From a virus: 24,089 nucleotides of DNA. The notes under the pieces were generated by a model that worked only from the letters and a program-made list of their open reading frames with translations, did not search any database and was not told the origin of the DNA. A program made the translations under genes and the position numbers. Shown here one piece after another: positions 21,882 to 24,089 of this stretch (position 1 is the first letter of the stretch; each line of letters opens with the position of its first letter). The stretch covers positions 1 to 24,089 of IMG/VR virus record IMGVR_UViG_3300025305_001329. One strand, written 5' to 3'.

Positions 21882-23412
21882 CAGCTTGTCGCTCCCTTAC
21901 CATTTCGCCCACCTGATTAACAGCATTAGGTGTCGCTGCCAATCCTGCCTGAGCCATCATCTGTTGTTGTTGTTGAGCTTGCTGCTCCTGTTGAACTTGT
22001 TCTTCAGGTTTAATCAAGCCCTTCATGTCTATTCCAAAACCAACACCTAATCGTTTGAGTGCATCACTAGCATTGGTATAAGTTAACACGGCTTCTGGAC
22101 CAAGTATTTGGGCAGCAGTTTGTAGAAAGGTAGCCAGTTTATTAGCATCGTTACCTCTCCCTAGTGCCTCAAATCCTGTTATGATGACAGGCTCTACCGC
22201 ACCTTCCGGTAGTTTGGGAAGTTTTTTCTCTCGTTCTAGTACAGCTATGATACGTTTAATGAGTGGTAACTGTAGCTCATGGGAAAGTAAACTATAGATC
22301 CCACCAAGAGAAGTCTCCAGTTCATTAGCTAAGAACCGAATCTCTTCTGCTGTAACTCGTTCAGCATCACGCTGGACACTCTGGTTCAGCATGAAAGCAG
22401 CAGCAAGTCTTCTTTCAGTTTGGGCTATAGTTTCCTGAGCCACCCTAAAATCATTAAACTTTTCCATCTGGAGTACTGATACATCTTCGGCACTCCCTTG
22501 TCGTACTGCTAGGTTAGGAGCTTGAGAGATAGTCTTTAGTTTGGTTGTACCATTAGGTCTTACAAGGAATATAGCTCTTGCAGCAGCAGCCGAACCTTCC
22601 AGAATTGCCTTGGATAAACCCTCAAGTGCTCTCAAGTCTCCTAAGTATTCTTCTACGAATCCTCTACCATAATCTTCACCGTCAATTGAAGAGAACCTTA
22701 AAGCTAACCAAGGGTTCTTATCTAAAGGATAAGTAGAATTAGTATTAGGAATCTTCTTATCGTTAACTTCTTGGTGAACATATATCTTATTATCTTTTCT
22801 TCTTACTACTGTATATAAATTAAGTTCTCTCTCTTGACTGTCTGAACTAGTACCAGTTTCATTAGGAGGAGTACTACCAAAGACATCCTTGTAAAGCTCA
22901 CGGCTCATCTTCTCTAGGACTATGACCTCAAGCATCTCTCCTTGAGGATCTCTCCTGACACAATACTGATCTAAATGAAATACTCTTACCTTGTTATTTT
23001 TATCAGCATGAAGAAGACAGTTACCAGTAATTATAAGGTGACGTAAACACTCACTTAAAGGGACACGCATGGCCTTGGCTTCTACTTCATCCATGACCGC
23101 ACGTTCCATAGCATTGAGTCCTTCTTCTATGGGAGCACGTTGAGCTTGTAGTTCCTGTAGAGTAAAGTCATCTATCTGGAACTTGAAAAAAGGGGAGTTA
23201 GGGGGGAAGAGGGTTAAAAGGAGTTTTGCTGCTAGGTTGTTCACCCCCCTAGCTCCGATACCTTGATAAGGAGTGGGAAGATCCTGGTCAAGGTTGTAGT
23301 TTCTTGGAAGAATAAAAGGAATTGTTACCTCAGCTCCATCCCATGCGCGGTTTAAGAACCACTGTCGCTTCTCACATAAACTTGAATATTTTTTGTTAAC
23401 TGAAGTATACAT
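21862..23412 (-). CDS. Portal protein (T7 gp8-like head-tail connector)
   Basis: The 516-residue protein forms the twelve-part ring at one capsid vertex through which DNA passes. TPYQGIGARGVNNLAAKLLL (47-66), then TLFPPNSPFFK, is the hallmark of the T7 gp8 family (536 residues). DAERVTAEEIRFLANELETS and further helical segments also match. The C terminus has a Gln-rich run (about residues 468-485). There is no good Shine-Dalgarno before the ATG; the upstream stop is three bases away. Identity is firm. Confidence 0.96.
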   Translation of the reverse strand: MYTSVNKKYSSLCEKRQWFLNRAWDGAEVTIPFILPRNYNLDQDLPTPYQGIGARGVNNLAAKLLLTLFPPNSPFFKFQIDDFTLQELQAQRAPIEEGLNAMERAVMDEVEAKAMRVPLSECLRHLIITGNCLLHADKNNKVRVFHLDQYCVRRDPQGEMLEVIVLEKMSRELYKDVFGSTPPNETGTSSDSQERELNLYTVVRRKDNKIYVHQEVNDKKIPNTNSTYPLDKNPWLALRFSSIDGEDYGRGFVEEYLGDLRALEGLSKAILEGSAAAARAIFLVRPNGTTKLKTISQAPNLAVRQGSAEDVSVLQMEKFNDFRVAQETIAQTERRLAAAFMLNQSVQRDAERVTAEEIRFLANELETSLGGIYSLLSHELQLPLIKRIIAVLEREKKLPKLPEGAVEPVIITGFEALGRGNDANKLATFLQTAAQILGPEAVLTYTNASDALKRLGVGFGIDMKGLIKPEEQVQQEQQAQQQQQMMAQAGLAATPNAVNQVGEMVRERQADGNKTQ

Positions 23413-23415
23413 ATA

Positions 23416-23907
23416 TTATGCTATTTGTAGTCCTGTTCCTGCCATGTCCATACCTAAGCCGTAGTCTGCCACCTCTGCTTGTCGTTTTCGTAAGGACTTA
23501 GCTTGTTTAATTTCCGATGCTAGTACGGCAGCAGCTTGTCTGCCACCTGATCCTGTAACTGTTGAGTGTTGAGAACTATATGCTTGTGGTGTGTAAGGCA
23601 TACCAGTAAGGTTTTGATTGTAGCTTTGTTGTTGAGGTGTGAGCATATTCATAGCCACTCCACCAGCTAATCCGACAGCACCCATTCCTGCCATTGATGC
23701 TGCTGATACTCCAAGTTCCGGTATTATAGCCGTACTAAATAAATTACCACCAAGCTCAGATATAAATCCTGAAGAGACTCCGTCTACTGGCACTGGTAAG
23801 ATTGCACCACCAATTCCACCCATAACTGCACCCATGAGTGGATCACCACCTGTTATCGCTGAAGTAGCTGCTCCTATGGCTGCCCCTATCACTATAGGAT
23901 GACACAT
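23416..23907 (-). CDS. Glycine-rich hydrophobic virion-type protein
   Basis: The 163-residue product begins MCHPIVIGAAIGAATSAITG and has three Gly/Ala-rich hydrophobic stretches (about residues 5-40, 45-65, 66-92). A polar Gln/Ser/Tyr-rich linker and a charged helix (SEIKQAKSLRKRQAEVADYG) follow. The glycine-zipper look suggests membrane interaction. It lies just before the portal, a place where T7 has small virion and tail-assembly genes. It might be a minor virion protein that helps DNA delivery. There is only a weak AGG before the ATG, so it is probably coupled to the partial gene upstream. Confidence 0.65.
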   Translation of the reverse strand: MCHPIVIGAAIGAATSAITGGDPLMGAVMGGIGGAILPVPVDGVSSGFISELGGNLFSTAIIPELGVSAASMAGMGAVGLAGGVAMNMLTPQQQSYNQNLTGMPYTPQAYSSQHSTVTGSGGRQAAAVLASEIKQAKSLRKRQAEVADYGLGMDMAGTGLQIA

Positions 23908-23910
23908 AGT

Positions 23911-24089
23911 TTAACCTATGTTCAAACCAGTAGGTCCACCTGCAAGTGGTACTCTAAATCTACCCATACCTCTAGCTCTTCGAGTCGTTCTCTTTTTAGC
24001 TTTAGTAGTAGCCTTCTCCTCTGGAGATTTAGCCTTAGCTGATACTGTAGCTATGGGAGCTGGAGGACTTGGAGGAGGTGGAGGAGGAG
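23911..24089 (-). CDS. Partial gp6.7/7.3-like small virion protein
   Basis: The reading frame is open to the right edge and ends at TAA 23911-23913, so only the C-terminal 58 or so residues are seen. They are a proline run (PPPPPPSPPAPIATVSAKAK), a basic segment KKRTTRRARGMGRF and the end RVPLAGGPTGLNIG. The end resembles that of T7 gp7.3 (basic stretch, then SVARSSGGGINI), a virion protein needed for tail assembly and adsorption, which also lies shortly before the portal. The start lies outside the window. The internal ATG is unlikely to be the start, as the frame continues well upstream. Confidence 0.6.
   Translation of the reverse strand, partial: PPPPPPSPPAPIATVSAKAKSPEEKATTKAKKRTTRRARGMGRFRVPLAGGPTGLNIG

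Noticed and set aside
22200-22300. CTATAG string inside the portal gene as a phage promoter
   Set aside because: CTATAG is palindromic and short, and this copy is inside coding sequence without the flanking bases seen before the capsid gene.
23639-23902. Plus-strand open frame of 87 residues, Pro/Ala-rich
   Set aside because: Antisense shadow of the glycine/alanine-rich gene on the minus strand.
1-24089. tRNA genes, integrase, attachment sites or insertion sequences
   Set aside because: No cloverleaf-like sequence, recombinase motif or inverted-repeat-bounded element was recognised; the window looks like a strictly lytic phage block.

Overview
The window looks like the late (morphogenesis and packaging) half of a T7-like podovirus genome. 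Every gene I can support is on the minus strand, so transcription runs from the right edge (24089) to the left edge (1). The gene order is that of T7: a gp6.7/7.3-like small virion protein (cut by the right edge), portal, scaffold, major capsid protein, tail tubes A and B, a gp13-like protein, internal virion proteins (gp14-, gp15- and gp16-like), tail fibre, a lysis-type cluster, and small and large terminase. The polymerase and DNA-metabolism genes should lie beyond the right edge. The sequence is AT-rich by eye and genes are tightly packed, with many stop/start overlaps. Nothing in it is cellular. The host is not shown directly. An Alvin-type 2[4Fe-4S] ferredoxin points to a proteobacterium, and the overall gene style recalls marine podoviruses; both points are inference.

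Right part (24089-18877): the partial Pro-rich gp7.3-like gene, a glycine-rich hydrophobic protein, the portal, a small Lys-rich protein overlapping both portal and scaffold, the scaffold, a 152-base leader with a possible phage promoter, the capsid gene, and a probable capsid accessory protein. A strong intrinsic terminator (18833-18870) follows, in the position of T7 T-phi. Middle (18812-5070): a beta-rich virion protein, tail tubes A and B, the gp13-like protein and three ejection proteins. The gp15-like protein appears to carry a lysozyme-like (GH24-type) domain at its C terminus; in T7 the cell-wall enzyme is at the N terminus of gp16. Next come a gp17-like fibre, a small beta protein and a second fibre-like protein with four 20-residue repeats.

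Left part (5067-62): a lysis-like cluster (coiled-coil/C-terminal membrane protein, two-segment membrane protein, overlapping lipoprotein) interleaved with a zinc-ribbon protein and unknowns. TerS and TerL follow; TerL starts at TTG. Beyond the terminase are six small genes: a secreted two-Cys protein, a possible ArfA-like ribosome-rescue protein, two small basic proteins, a stand-alone cyclic-nucleotide-binding domain and the ferredoxin. This accessory tail is the most unusual part. The cyclic-nucleotide-binding protein keeps the Glu and Arg used to bind ligand but has no DNA-binding domain, so it could be a sensor or a cyclic-nucleotide sponge. The ferredoxin suggests redirection of host low-potential electrons late in infection.
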